Assembly: GCF_014648055.1 (NCBI RefSeq)
Contig: NZ_BMQJ01000009.1
Location: 1-64,000, forward strand
Direction of reading: 5' to 3'
From: Streptosporangium pseudovulgare
GTDB taxonomy: Bacteria; Actinomycetota; Actinomycetes; Streptosporangiales; Streptosporangiaceae
DNA: 64,000 bases
In this document: one piece after another, positions 41,604 through 49,698 of the stretch
How positions within the stretch are numbered: position 1 is the first letter of the stretch
How the letters are laid out: each line of letters begins with the position of its first letter
The notes under the pieces: model-generated
Seen by the model: the letters and a program-made list of their open reading frames with translations, nothing else
Told to the model about the DNA's origin: nothing
The model's database searches: none
Translations under genes and position numbers: made by a program

Positions 41604-41765
41604 ATGGACAGCGGGCTGATTCTGCTGATCTTCCTGGCGATCCTGTTCGCCTGGGGTCTCAACCGGGTGCGGCGGGCACTGCGGCTCGGCCCCGTCGGCT
41701 ACGCCGGCATCGTGATCGTGTTCATCCTGGTGGTCCTCGCCCTGTGGGGCCGGACGTTCCGCTGA
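41604..41765 (+). CDS. Small two-span membrane protein, 53 residues
   Basis: M-D-S-G-L-I-L-L-I-F-L-A-I-L-F-A-W-G-L opens a first helix. A basic turn (N-R-V-R-R-A-L-R) and a second helix (G-I-V-I-V-F-I-L-V-V-L-A-L-W) follow. GAGGCGG precedes the ATG at good spacing, and third positions are rich in G/C. It is divergent from the lipoprotein gene. Function unknown; a hairpin-like membrane microprotein. Confidence 0.6.
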   Translation: MDSGLILLIFLAILFAWGLNRVRRALRLGPVGYAGIVIVFILVVLALWGRTFR

Positions 41766-42043
41766 CCGCGCCCGGACCTCCCGGCCGGTGATCGGCCCTG
41801 TCAGCCGGCCCTGCCCGCCGGCCGGGCGTTTCCGGTGGTCCGCCGTGCCGCCGGGACGGGCCGGCCGCGAGCCGGCCCACGCCGGCCGTTTCCGCCGCCC
41901 ACCGGCCCGCGCCGAATGGGCGGGCCCGTCCGGGGAAGTGAGCCCGTCGGAAGGGCCATCGCGGCACGCGGGAACCCGGTCGACCGAGACGCGACACGTC
42001 TCGCCGGGCCACTCGCGGTGGATTCGGGGACATGGGAGACGGC

Positions 42044-42988
42044 ATGCGGCAGGGCGCGGCACGGCAGGCGTTGACGGCGGGGGCGGTGGTGACCGGCCTG
42101 ACGCTGGGGGCCACCGGGAACTACGGCGACGCGAACCGGTCGCCGTCGGCGATCGTCCCGCCCAGCCGGGCCTTCGGCATCTGGGGTCCGATCTACGCGG
42201 GCTCGCTGGCCTACGCCGCCTACCAGGCGATGCCGCGGCGGCGCGCCGACCACGTCCTCGGCCGCCTCGCCCTGCCCGCCGCGCTGGGCTACCTCGGCGC
42301 GGGCCTGTGGAGCCGCGCGCAGGGCACCCGGGCGTTCCTGCCCCTGGTGGGCGTCACCTGGGCGGCCGCGATGGCGGCCTATGCCCTCACCGGCCGGGAC
42401 ACCCCCGAGGAGCGGAAGTGGGCCGAGGCCACCGAGGGTCCCTTCGGCGGCGGGACCGGCTCCTGGGCTCCCATCGGGGGCTCGGGGAACGCCTCAGGAA
42501 ACGACTCGGGGAACGGCTCGGGAAACAACTCGGGGAACGCCTCAGGGAACGGCTCGGGGAACACGGGCAGCGCGGGAGAAGCCGGGCGCCCCGGCACCCC
42601 GGACGCCGCCGGAGACGGTTCCCGCGGGGACCGCGGGCGGCGGGACGGGTGGCGCTGGGCGGTGCGGGAACCGCTCGCCGGGTTCGCGGGCTGGCTCACC
42701 CTGGCGTCGGCCATCTCGGTGCTCGACGGCACCGTCGACGGCCCCGCGACGGCCGACCCGCAGCGCCGCTGGGCGGTCCCGGCGCTGGCCGTGACCGGGG
42801 CCGTCGCCACGGCCGTGACCGCCGCCGGGCCCCGCTCGATCTCCTATCCCGCCACGCTGGTCTGGGGCCTGGCCGGCACCGCCGTGCAGCAGCGCCACCA
42901 CACCGCGACGGCGGTGACGGCGGGCGCGCTGGCCGCCGTGGTCGCGGGAGTGGCGGCGCTGCGCAACCGCCGCCACGGAACCCGGTAG
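42044..42988 (+). CDS. TspO/MBR-like membrane protein with Gly/Asn/Ser repeat insert
   Basis: Protein of 314 residues with about six membrane segments. The segment P-P-S-R-A-F-G-I-W-G-P-I-Y near residue 40 resembles the first loop and helix 2 of tryptophan-rich TspO proteins, but overall similarity is weak. Around residues 145-185 a loop of G-S-G-N-x-S-G-N repeats separates the two halves. TspO proteins bind tetrapyrroles or take part in stress signalling; I would not extend this here without a structure match. The start is the ATG 42044 with GGGAGA; ATG 42032 is the alternative. Confidence 0.6.
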   Translation: MRQGAARQALTAGAVVTGLTLGATGNYGDANRSPSAIVPPSRAFGIWGPIYAGSLAYAAYQAMPRRRADHVLGRLALPAALGYLGAGLWSRAQGTRAFLPLVGVTWAAAMAAYALTGRDTPEERKWAEATEGPFGGGTGSWAPIGGSGNASGNDSGNGSGNNSGNASGNGSGNTGSAGEAGRPGTPDAAGDGSRGDRGRRDGWRWAVREPLAGFAGWLTLASAISVLDGTVDGPATADPQRRWAVPALAVTGAVATAVTAAGPRSISYPATLVWGLAGTAVQQRHHTATAVTAGALAAVVAGVAALRNRRHGTR

Positions 42989-43041
42989 GGCCGGAGAACG
43001 CCCGTCCTCCCCGGGGTGGACCGGAACGCCCGGGGTACGCG

Positions 43042-43304
43042 TCATGCGTCCGGACAGGCTCCGGAGCCGGGGTGCGCGCCGTACGTCCGGACAGGCACCG
43101 GAAGCCCGGCCACGCGCCGTACCTCCCGACAGGCTCCGGAGCCGGGGCGAGCACCGTACCTTCCGACAGGCACCGGAAGCCCGGCCACGCGCCGTACCTC
43201 CCGACAGGCTCCGGAGCCGGGGCGAGCACCGTACCTTCCGACAGGCACCGGAAGCCCGGCCGCGCGCCGTACCTTCCGTCAGGTGCCGGAAACCCGGCCA
43301 CGCG
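43042..43304. repeat. Seven-unit 37/38-bp tandem repeat
   Basis: Seven consecutive units of 37-38 bases, each starting near ccgtac(c/g)t and containing gacaggc(t/a)ccgga. Two types alternate in the first six (ending gccggggcgagca or agcccggccacgcg), giving a 75-base super-period. Units 3 and 5 appear identical. It lies between the 3' ends of convergent genes, where read-through from both sides would meet. Confidence 0.9.
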
Positions 43305-43325
43305 CCGTACACCCCCGGCGCGGGT

Positions 43326-44102
43326 TCAGCCGGAGGAGCCCTCCAGGATGACGCGGGCGACCAGTCCGGGGTCGTCGCTCATCGGCAGGTGCCCGCACCC
43401 CCGCAGCAGCCGCACCCGCTGTCCCGACCACCGGGCCGCCCGCACGGCCTGGCGCCGGGGCAGCAGCCGGTCGCGCTCGCCCCAGGCGATGGTGATCGGC
43501 ACCTTCGGCGGGGCGGGCGGCATCGTCCACAGGAACGCGTCGAGGGCTTCGTCGAACCCCGGGGCTCCGGCGAGCGCCTCGGTGGCGGCCGTCATCGCCT
43601 CGGCGGGAAGCCGGTCCGGGTGGGCCGTCATCAGGCCCATCGCCAGCGTCCGGCCGATCCGGTGCTCGGCGAGGGGACGGGCGCGTCCGGCCGGCAGTTC
43701 GCGTGCCAGCGACCTGGCCGCCCGGAGCACCGCGCGGGCGTAGGCCAGCTCGGTACGGTTCCAGAACCCGGCCGGGGAGAGGGCGGTGGCGGTGCGGACC
43801 ACCCCTCGGGCGGCGAGTTCCAGGGCGACGTAGCCGCCCAGGGAGTTGCCCGCGACGTGCGGCTCACGCAGGCCGAGCATCCCGCAGAACGCCTCGACCG
43901 CGTCGGCGAGCGCCTCGGGGGTGTACGGCGTGCCGGGCGGCAGCGGCGGTGAGACTCCGAAGCCGGGGAAGTCCACGGCGACGACGTCCCGCTCGGCGGC
44001 GAGACGGTCGAGCACCGGTAGCCACGCCTGCCAGTGGTGCCCGATTCCGTGCAGCAGGATCAGGGGCGGACCCACCCCGCGCCGTTCGAAGGCCAGTTCC
44101 AT
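43326..44102 (-). CDS. Alpha/beta hydrolase
   Basis: Protein of about 258 residues. Seen: L-I-L-L-H-G-I-G-H-H-W (oxyanion hole), V-V-A-V-D-F-P-G-F-G-V-S, nucleophile elbow G-N-S-L-G-G, acid in A-W-G-E-R-D, and catalytic His in G-C-G-H-L-P-M. This is the complete triad of the C-C hydrolase/haloperoxidase-like group. Substrate unknown. The start is ATG 44102 or GTG 44108. It stands alone between two tandem-repeat arrays. Confidence 0.87.
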   Translation of the reverse strand: MELAFERRGVGPPLILLHGIGHHWQAWLPVLDRLAAERDVVAVDFPGFGVSPPLPPGTPYTPEALADAVEAFCGMLGLREPHVAGNSLGGYVALELAARGVVRTATALSPAGFWNRTELAYARAVLRAARSLARELPAGRARPLAEHRIGRTLAMGLMTAHPDRLPAEAMTAATEALAGAPGFDEALDAFLWTMPPAPPKVPITIAWGERDRLLPRRQAVRAARWSGQRVRLLRGCGHLPMSDDPGLVARVILEGSSG

Positions 44103-44243
44103 GCCCACGAGTCAAGCACTTCGCGCGGAGACCGACCAGCCGCCCGCGCCGTACCGCCGCCCCGGCGGAGGAGGCGACCGGAGGGCCACCGAGCCGGACG
44201 CCGCCGGGGAGGGTTCGGCGGCGGGACGGCGCTTCGGCGGGAC

Positions 44244-44339
44244 CTCGGCGGACCGGAACCTCAGTGGACCGGGGCCTCAGTGGACCGGGATCTCAGTGGA
44301 CCGGGGCCTCAGTGGACCGGGATCTCAGTGGACCGGGGC
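44244..44339. repeat. 16-bp tandem repeat, six units
   Basis: Six units of 16 bases (consensus ctcagtggaccggg plus gc or at). Five carry ctcagtggaccggg exactly, alternating gc and at endings; the first unit is diverged. A partial seventh unit runs into the stop codon of the phosphatase gene (44341). There are no spacers of unique sequence, so this is a minisatellite and not a CRISPR array. Confidence 0.92.
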
Positions 44340-44340
44340 C

Positions 44341-46581
44341 TCAGCGGGTCTTGGTGGGGATCTCGAACCAGACGGCCTTGCCCTCCTTGGTGGGCCGTGA
44401 CCCCCAGCGCCTGGCGAGCTGGTCGACGAGGTACAGGCCCCGGCCGCCCTCGTCGTTCTCCCCGGCGCTGCGGATCCGGGGAAGCCGCAGGTCCTGGTCG
44501 AAGACCTCCACCCAGACCGCGTCGCGGCCCCGGCGCAGCCGGAGCGTGAACTCCTTCTCGGCGGTGATCTCGTCGTCGAAGTCGGGGCCGTCGCCCCAGG
44601 ACTCGTCGAACGACAGGGACGACAGCGAGGGGCCGTCCATCGGCAGCTCCCGCCGGGGGACGCTGGCGGTGGCGGCGTGCAGCACGACGTTGGTCACCAC
44701 CTCGGAGACCAGCAGGCAGGCCAGCTCGGCGCGTTCTTCGGGGACGTTCCAGCCGGTGAAGGCGTCCAGCGCCATCCGGCGGGCCTCACCGACCATGATC
44801 GGCTGGGCCGGGAACGTGCGCTCCTCGACGTCGAGGTCGTCGGGGGCGGACCTGACCACCAGGATCGCCATGTCGTCGTCGATCTCGCCCGGCACCGCGA
44901 TCGTCGCCGCGTCGGCGATGCGCTCCACCGACGAGCCGGACTCCTGGACGAGCCGCCTGCGGAGGATGTCGAAGGTCTCCTCCTCGGTGGGCGCCCGGCC
45001 GTCGGCGTCGCGCACCGGGCGGCGGTCCACGAGGCCGTCGGTGTAGAGGACGAGCGCGGCGCCCGGGGGCAGGGTCCGGGTCTCCTCCTTGTAGACCAGG
45101 TCGGCGTGCATGCCCTTGGCGCGGACGCCGAGGGGCTGGCCCACCTCCTCGATCTGCAGCTCCCGGCAGGCCCCGTTGTGCAGCAGCAGCGGCGGGGCGT
45201 GGCCGGCGTTGGCGAAGGAGAGCTGCCGCGACCAGGCGTCGTAAACGAGGTACTGGCAGGTGACGATGGGCGGGACGCTGACGTCGGTGCCGCTGTCGTC
45301 GCGCTCGGGGGTGGCGATGATGCGGGTCCACTCATCGAGCTTGGCGAGGATCTCCGCGGGCGGTTTGTCGTCCTGGGCGAAGGCGCGCAGCGCGGCCCGT
45401 AGCTGGCCCATGACGGCGGCGGCCTTGGCGCCGCGGCCCTCGACGTCGCCGATGACGATGCCGACCCGGCCCGCCGACAGCGGGATGACGTCGTACCAGT
45501 CGCCGCCCACCTGGGTCTGGATGCCCTGGCCGTGGCTGGCGAGCGGGGCCGCCGGGTAGTAGCGGACCGCGATCTCCAGCCCGTCGAGCTCGGGCAGCGG
45601 CGCGGGGGGCAGCAGGTACTTCTGGAAGGACTCGGCGGTGTGCCGCTCCTCCTCGAACAGCAGCGCGTTGTCCACGGCCACGGCGACGCGGGTGGCGATG
45701 GCCCCGACGAAGTCGCGGTCGAAGGCGTCGTAGTGCGGGCTGCGCCGGTCGGTGAGGTTGGACAGCCCGAGGTACATCAGCCCGAGGGTCTCGCCGCGCA
45801 CGCACAGCGGCGCCACGATGGCCGAGGTCAGCCCGATCTCGGCGGACAGGCGGGTGCTGCCCTCGCCGGGGCTGGGGTAGTTGGTCTGCGCGAAGTCCTC
45901 GACCAGGACCGTCTCCTGGCGGCGCAGCGCGATGTCGGCGTAGTGGCCCGGGGGGTAGTGGATCTCGGCCCCGAGCGGCGCCCAGGTGTCCGGCGGCGGG
46001 CTCCAGCCCTGGACGTGGGTGGAGACCCTGCGGGTCAGCCGGTCGCCCTCCATCAGCTCGATGAAGCAGTGGTCGGCGAACTGCGGGACGAGCATCTCGG
46101 CGACCCGCTTGAGCGTCTCCTCGACGTAGAGGGACCCGGCGAGCCGCTCGCCGATCCGCTCCAGCAGGCCGAAGCGGTCCTTCTCCCGCTCGTTGCTGCG
46201 CATCGCCTCGCGGGCGGTGATGACGATGCCGCTGACCGACCCCGAGGGGTGGCGCAGCGGCACGGCCTGCGCCCGGACGTAGATCATCGTCCCGTCGCCG
46301 CGCCGGACGTCGAAGGTGCCCTCCCAGACCCCGCCCTTGAGGACGTGCTTGGCGAGCTCACCGGCGAGCGGGTGGTCCTTCTCCATGACGCCGAGGGAGA
46401 ACGCCTGCTCCCGGGAGGCCGCGGCCGCGGGGCGGCCGAAGAGCCTCTCGGCGAACGGGTTCCGGTAGAGGATGTTGCTGAATCTGTCGGTGACGACCAC
46501 GGCCATCTCGGCGTGGTCGAGAACGGAACCGGCCGTGAGGTGGTCGGCGGTTTCCGGTGAGAGATCCCCCCACCGCTTCAT
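44341..46581 (-). CDS. PAS-GAF-PP2C-HATPase regulatory phosphatase
   Basis: Protein of 746 residues. PAS domain (about 20-130; A-V-V-V-T-D-R-F-S-N-I-L-Y-R-N), GAF domain (about 150-320), SpoIIE/RsbU-type PP2C domain (about 340-560; G-G-D-W-Y-D-V, D-V-E-G-R-G-A-K-A, Y-T-D-G-L-V-D, D-D-D-M-A-I-L-V-V), then an RsbW-like HATPase (V-S-E-V-V-T-N-V-V-L-H-A and G-G-R-G-L-Y-L-V-D-Q). It can both dephosphorylate anti-sigma antagonists (STAS proteins) and phosphorylate them, in partner-switching control. About 40 mainly acidic residues are inserted in the HATPase domain after its N-box. ATG 46581 fits the family N-terminus; the ribosome-binding site is distant. A STAS protein is encoded at 59747-60094. 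Confidence 0.9.
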   Translation of the reverse strand: MKRWGDLSPETADHLTAGSVLDHAEMAVVVTDRFSNILYRNPFAERLFGRPAAAASREQAFSLGVMEKDHPLAGELAKHVLKGGVWEGTFDVRRGDGTMIYVRAQAVPLRHPSGSVSGIVITAREAMRSNEREKDRFGLLERIGERLAGSLYVEETLKRVAEMLVPQFADHCFIELMEGDRLTRRVSTHVQGWSPPPDTWAPLGAEIHYPPGHYADIALRRQETVLVEDFAQTNYPSPGEGSTRLSAEIGLTSAIVAPLCVRGETLGLMYLGLSNLTDRRSPHYDAFDRDFVGAIATRVAVAVDNALLFEEERHTAESFQKYLLPPAPLPELDGLEIAVRYYPAAPLASHGQGIQTQVGGDWYDVIPLSAGRVGIVIGDVEGRGAKAAAVMGQLRAALRAFAQDDKPPAEILAKLDEWTRIIATPERDDSGTDVSVPPIVTCQYLVYDAWSRQLSFANAGHAPPLLLHNGACRELQIEEVGQPLGVRAKGMHADLVYKEETRTLPPGAALVLYTDGLVDRRPVRDADGRAPTEEETFDILRRRLVQESGSSVERIADAATIAVPGEIDDDMAILVVRSAPDDLDVEERTFPAQPIMVGEARRMALDAFTGWNVPEERAELACLLVSEVVTNVVLHAATASVPRRELPMDGPSLSSLSFDESWGDGPDFDDEITAEKEFTLRLRRGRDAVWVEVFDQDLRLPRIRSAGENDEGGRGLYLVDQLARRWGSRPTKEGKAVWFEIPTKTR

Positions 46582-46707
46582 CCGGTGACCACCCCTTGAG
46601 GACGGGTGTGCGCAAAGCGAACCACGGTTGCTCCAGCTGCAGTCTCGGCCTGGGAGTGGAAGCGGAGGGGCTCCCCAGGGGGATCCAACCAAGCAGAGGG
46701 GCCCTGG

Positions 46708-47409
46708 TCAGCGAGTGGAGACGAAGACGTGCGCGGCGATCTCCCGCGGAAGCTCCGCAAGATGGTTCTCCGCCTCGTCGTCACCTGTCACCCGCACACC
46801 GTCGTCGCTCGCCGCGAGCGTTACCTCGCGTCCGGGTTGTATCCCAACTTGCTTGAGTTTAAGCATCACAGCCGGATCGCTTTGCACTTGTTCGCTAATT
46901 CGGCGGACGACGACGGGTATATCTCTGGGTCCGGCCAGCGCGGCCATCGACGGCAGCGACTCCCAGCCGTTCCCGGGGCCCTCGACACCGAGTTCGTCGA
47001 GGCCGGGGATGGGGTTGCCGTGGGGGTCCTCGGTCGGGTTGTTCAGCAGGGAGACCAGCCGGGCCTCCACCGACTCCGACATGACGTGCTCCCAGCGGCA
47101 CGCCTCGACGTGCACCTCCTCCCAGGGCAGCCCGATCACCTGGGTGAGCAGGCATTCGGCGAGGCGGTGCTTGCGCATGACGCGCGTCGCCAGGGTGCGG
47201 CCGAGATCGGTCATGGCCAGGTGGCGGTCGCCCTCCACGCGGACGAGGCCGTCGCGCTCCATGCGGGCGACCGTCTGGCTGACGGTGGGGCCGCTCTGCT
47301 GCAGCCGCTCGGCGATCCGGGCCCGCAGCGGGACGATCCCCTCTTCCTCCAGCTCGAAGATGGTGCGGAGGTACATCTCCGTAGTGTCGATCAGGCCGTG
47401 TGCGGTCAA
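46708..47409 (-). CDS. ideR: Iron-dependent repressor, DtxR/IdeR family
   Basis: Protein of 233 residues. The N-terminal winged helix ([21 protein letters not shown]) is followed by the metal-binding and dimer domain and a C-terminal SH3-like domain. The metal ligands of DtxR are all present, shifted by two: Met12, His81, Glu85, His100, Cys104, Glu107, His108 ([10 protein letters not shown]). It should repress iron-uptake genes when Fe(II) is bound. The start is a TTG with GGAGGAG upstream. No iron box of the usual T-T-A-G-G-T-T-A-G type is visible in the window. Confidence 0.93.
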   Translation of the reverse strand: MTAHGLIDTTEMYLRTIFELEEEGIVPLRARIAERLQQSGPTVSQTVARMERDGLVRVEGDRHLAMTDLGRTLATRVMRKHRLAECLLTQVIGLPWEEVHVEACRWEHVMSESVEARLVSLLNNPTEDPHGNPIPGLDELGVEGPGNGWESLPSMAALAGPRDIPVVVRRISEQVQSDPAVMLKLKQVGIQPGREVTLAASDDGVRVTGDDEAENHLAELPREIAAHVFVSTR

Positions 47410-47568
47410 GGCTCCTCCGTCCTATCTCGATGCCTCGTCCATCACGCGACGTTCCGCGAAGGGCAACGCGGGACGGAAGAAGTCTCAGACCCCGACCCTA
47501 TTGGGAGATCGAGTCCGTGGTGGCATAGGACGGCAACACCGGAGCATGTCCAATGCTTCCCGAACAGG

Positions 47569-48816
47569 TCATACCTCGCGTGTGCCCGCACGGTAACCCC
47601 TGAACGAGGGCACCGCCAGCCCCACCGCGAGTACGGCGAGCGCGCACGCGACCCCGCCGCCCACCCAGGCCCCGGTGGCGCCGAACCACGTGGCCGTGGC
47701 CCCGGCGCGCAGGTCCCCGAGGCGGGGTCCCCCGGCCACCACGACCATGAACACCCCCTGCATCCGCCCGCGCATGTCATCGGGCGCGTGCGTCTGCAGG
47801 ATCGTCTGCCGCCACACCGAGGAGACCAGGTCGGCGGCCCCGCCGAAGGCGAGCAGCGCGACCATCGCCCACAGCGCGCCCACCAGGCCGGAGGCGGCGA
47901 CGCTGAGCCCCCAGGCGGCGATCACGAACGTGAGGGCCAGGCCCTGCCGCCGGACCCGGCCCACCCAGCCCGACATCAGCCCGCCGACGACCGAGCCGAT
48001 CGCCATGCTCGCCGACAGCCAGCCGAACGCGATCGGGGAGTCGCCGAACCGCTCGGCCACGACCTGGGGGAACAGCGCCCGGGGCAGGGCGAAGGCCATG
48101 GCGATGATGTCCACGACGAACGACATCATCACGATGGGGTGGCCGGAGACGTAGCGCAGGCCGTCCAGGACCGACCGGAGGCCGGGGCGGGCCACCTCGC
48201 CGAGCGGCGCCAGGCGCGGCAGCCGCAGCGCGGCGTAGAAGCCGGCGGTGAACAGCACGGCGTCGGCCAGGTAGGCGGCGGCGAGGCCGCCCTGGGCGAG
48301 CACGACCCCGGCGACCAGCGGGCCCACGACGCTGCCGAGACCGCCGGCGAGGTAGTTGAGCGTGTTGGCGGCCGGGACCATCTCGGCCGGGATCAGCCTG
48401 GGGATGATCGCGCCGCGGGTCGGGCCGGTGATGGCGAAACCGGTGGCGTGCACGGCCGTGGTCGCCAGCAGCAGCCCGACGTTCGCGGCGCCGAGGGCGG
48501 CCTGGGCCAGCAGGGCGAGCGTCGCGGCCCAGGCGATGACCGATCCGGTCAGCAGCAGCCTGCGCCGGTCCACGGCGTCGGCGACGGCGCCGCCCCACAG
48601 CCCGAAGACGATCAGGGGGATGAGGTTGGCCGGGCCGAGCATGCCGACCCAGAACGAGGAGGAGGTGATGTCGTAGATCTGGGCGCTGACGGCCACCGCG
48701 GTGAGCTGGAAGCCGATGAACGACACGCCCTGGCCGGCCCAGAGCCGCCGGAAGGCCGGGACGGCGAGCGGACGGGTGTCCACCGCGAGCCGCCGCACCA
48801 TGTCCCCGAACGCCAC
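47569..48816 (-). CDS. MFS transporter, EntS-like drug or siderophore exporter type
   Basis: Protein of 415 residues with 12 predicted helices. Seen: R-L-W-A-G-Q-G-V-S-F-I-G near the start, G-G-A-V-A-D-A-V-D-R-R-R-L-L (motif A), G-P-T-R-G-A-I-I-P, and D-D-M-R-G-R-M-Q-G-V-F in the second half. This layout matches MFS_3/EntS-type exporters. It lies on the same strand and upstream of ideR, but 159 bases separate them. A palindromic operator lies upstream. GTG start with GGGGAG close by. Confidence 0.86.
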   Translation of the reverse strand: MAFGDMVRRLAVDTRPLAVPAFRRLWAGQGVSFIGFQLTAVAVSAQIYDITSSSFWVGMLGPANLIPLIVFGLWGGAVADAVDRRRLLLTGSVIAWAATLALLAQAALGAANVGLLLATTAVHATGFAITGPTRGAIIPRLIPAEMVPAANTLNYLAGGLGSVVGPLVAGVVLAQGGLAAAYLADAVLFTAGFYAALRLPRLAPLGEVARPGLRSVLDGLRYVSGHPIVMMSFVVDIIAMAFALPRALFPQVVAERFGDSPIAFGWLSASMAIGSVVGGLMSGWVGRVRRQGLALTFVIAAWGLSVAASGLVGALWAMVALLAFGGAADLVSSVWRQTILQTHAPDDMRGRMQGVFMVVVAGGPRLGDLRAGATATWFGATGAWVGGGVACALAVLAVGLAVPSFRGYRAGTREV

Positions 48817-48833
48817 AGCTCCCCCTCTTCAAG

Positions 48834-48857
48834 ACTGATACATGCGGATATATCAGT
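48834..48857 (-). promoter_or_regulatory. Palindromic operator before the MFS gene
   Basis: Arms ACTGATACAT (48834-48843) and ATATATCAGT (48848-48857) form a 24-base inverted repeat with 8 of 10 pairs matching around a 4-base centre. It lies 18 bases upstream of the GTG, covering the expected promoter. Low G+C and symmetry point to a dimeric repressor such as TetR, MarR or ArsR; none is adjacent. Confidence 0.55.
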
Positions 48858-48874
48858 AACAAGGGAGTAATGCG

Positions 48875-49564
48875 TCAGGGGGCCAGGCGTTCCACGACCC
48901 ATCCGCCACCCGCGCGCCGGTACCGCAGGCGGTCGTGCATCCGGGAGATCTGGCCCTGCCAGAACTCCACCTCCACCGGCGCGACCCGGAACCCGCCCCA
49001 GAAGTCGGGCACCGGCGGGTCCTCCGGCCAGCGCGCGGCCAGCTCGGCGTAGCGGACGTCGAGCTCCTGCCGCGAGCCCACCACGGCGGACTGCCGCGAC
49101 GCCCAGGCGCCGATGCGCGAGCCGTAGGGGCGGGAGCGGAAGTAGGCGGCGGACTCCTCGCGCGCCAGCCGCGTCACCGTGCCCTCCACCCGCACCTGGC
49201 GGCGGATGGGGTGCCAGGGGAACAGCAGGCTGGCCCGTGGGTTCTCCCGCAGGTCGCGGCCCTTGCGGGACTCGTAGTTGGTGTAGAAGACGAACCCGTG
49301 CTCGTCGTAGCCCTTCAGCAGCACGGTGCGGGCCGTCGGCAGCCCGCCCGCCGAGCAGGTGGCGAGGATCATGGCGTTGGGTTCGGGGAGCCCGGCGTCC
49401 AGGGCCTCGCCGAACCAGATGGTGAACTGCGTCACGGGGTCGGGCGCGAGGTCGCCCTCCGTCAGGGGAGCGCCCTCGTAGGTACGGCGAAGGCCCGCGA
49501 GCGATGGCGGGCGCGATGTGGCATCCACGGTTCGGTATTCTCCCGTGGTTGACAGCAAGAGCAT
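48875..49564 (-). CDS. pdxH: Pyridoxamine 5'-phosphate oxidase
   Basis: Protein of up to 229 residues. Family features: [36 protein letters not shown] (FMN binding), [25 protein letters not shown] and the C-terminal [14 protein letters not shown]. It oxidises PNP/PMP to PLP, feeding aminotransferases such as serC nearby. ATG 49564 has a G-rich ribosome-binding site; GTG 49528 is nearer the usual N-terminus and is the main alternative. It is divergent from citrate synthase. Confidence 0.94.
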   Translation of the reverse strand: MLLLSTTGEYRTVDATSRPPSLAGLRRTYEGAPLTEGDLAPDPVTQFTIWFGEALDAGLPEPNAMILATCSAGGLPTARTVLLKGYDEHGFVFYTNYESRKGRDLRENPRASLLFPWHPIRRQVRVEGTVTRLAREESAAYFRSRPYGSRIGAWASRQSAVVGSRQELDVRYAELAARWPEDPPVPDFWGGFRVAPVEVEFWQGQISRMHDRLRYRRAGGGWVVERLAP

Positions 49565-49698
49565 GCGCGCGCCCCCTACCTGGGACGATCGCGTTCCGGT
49601 GGGTCCGGGGCCACACCACTCTCCCCCACAGGGTTGAATATGACCCGCCGGTATCTCGACATCAAGGCTTTGACTTCAAGAAAGGGAGGCGGCCGAGA

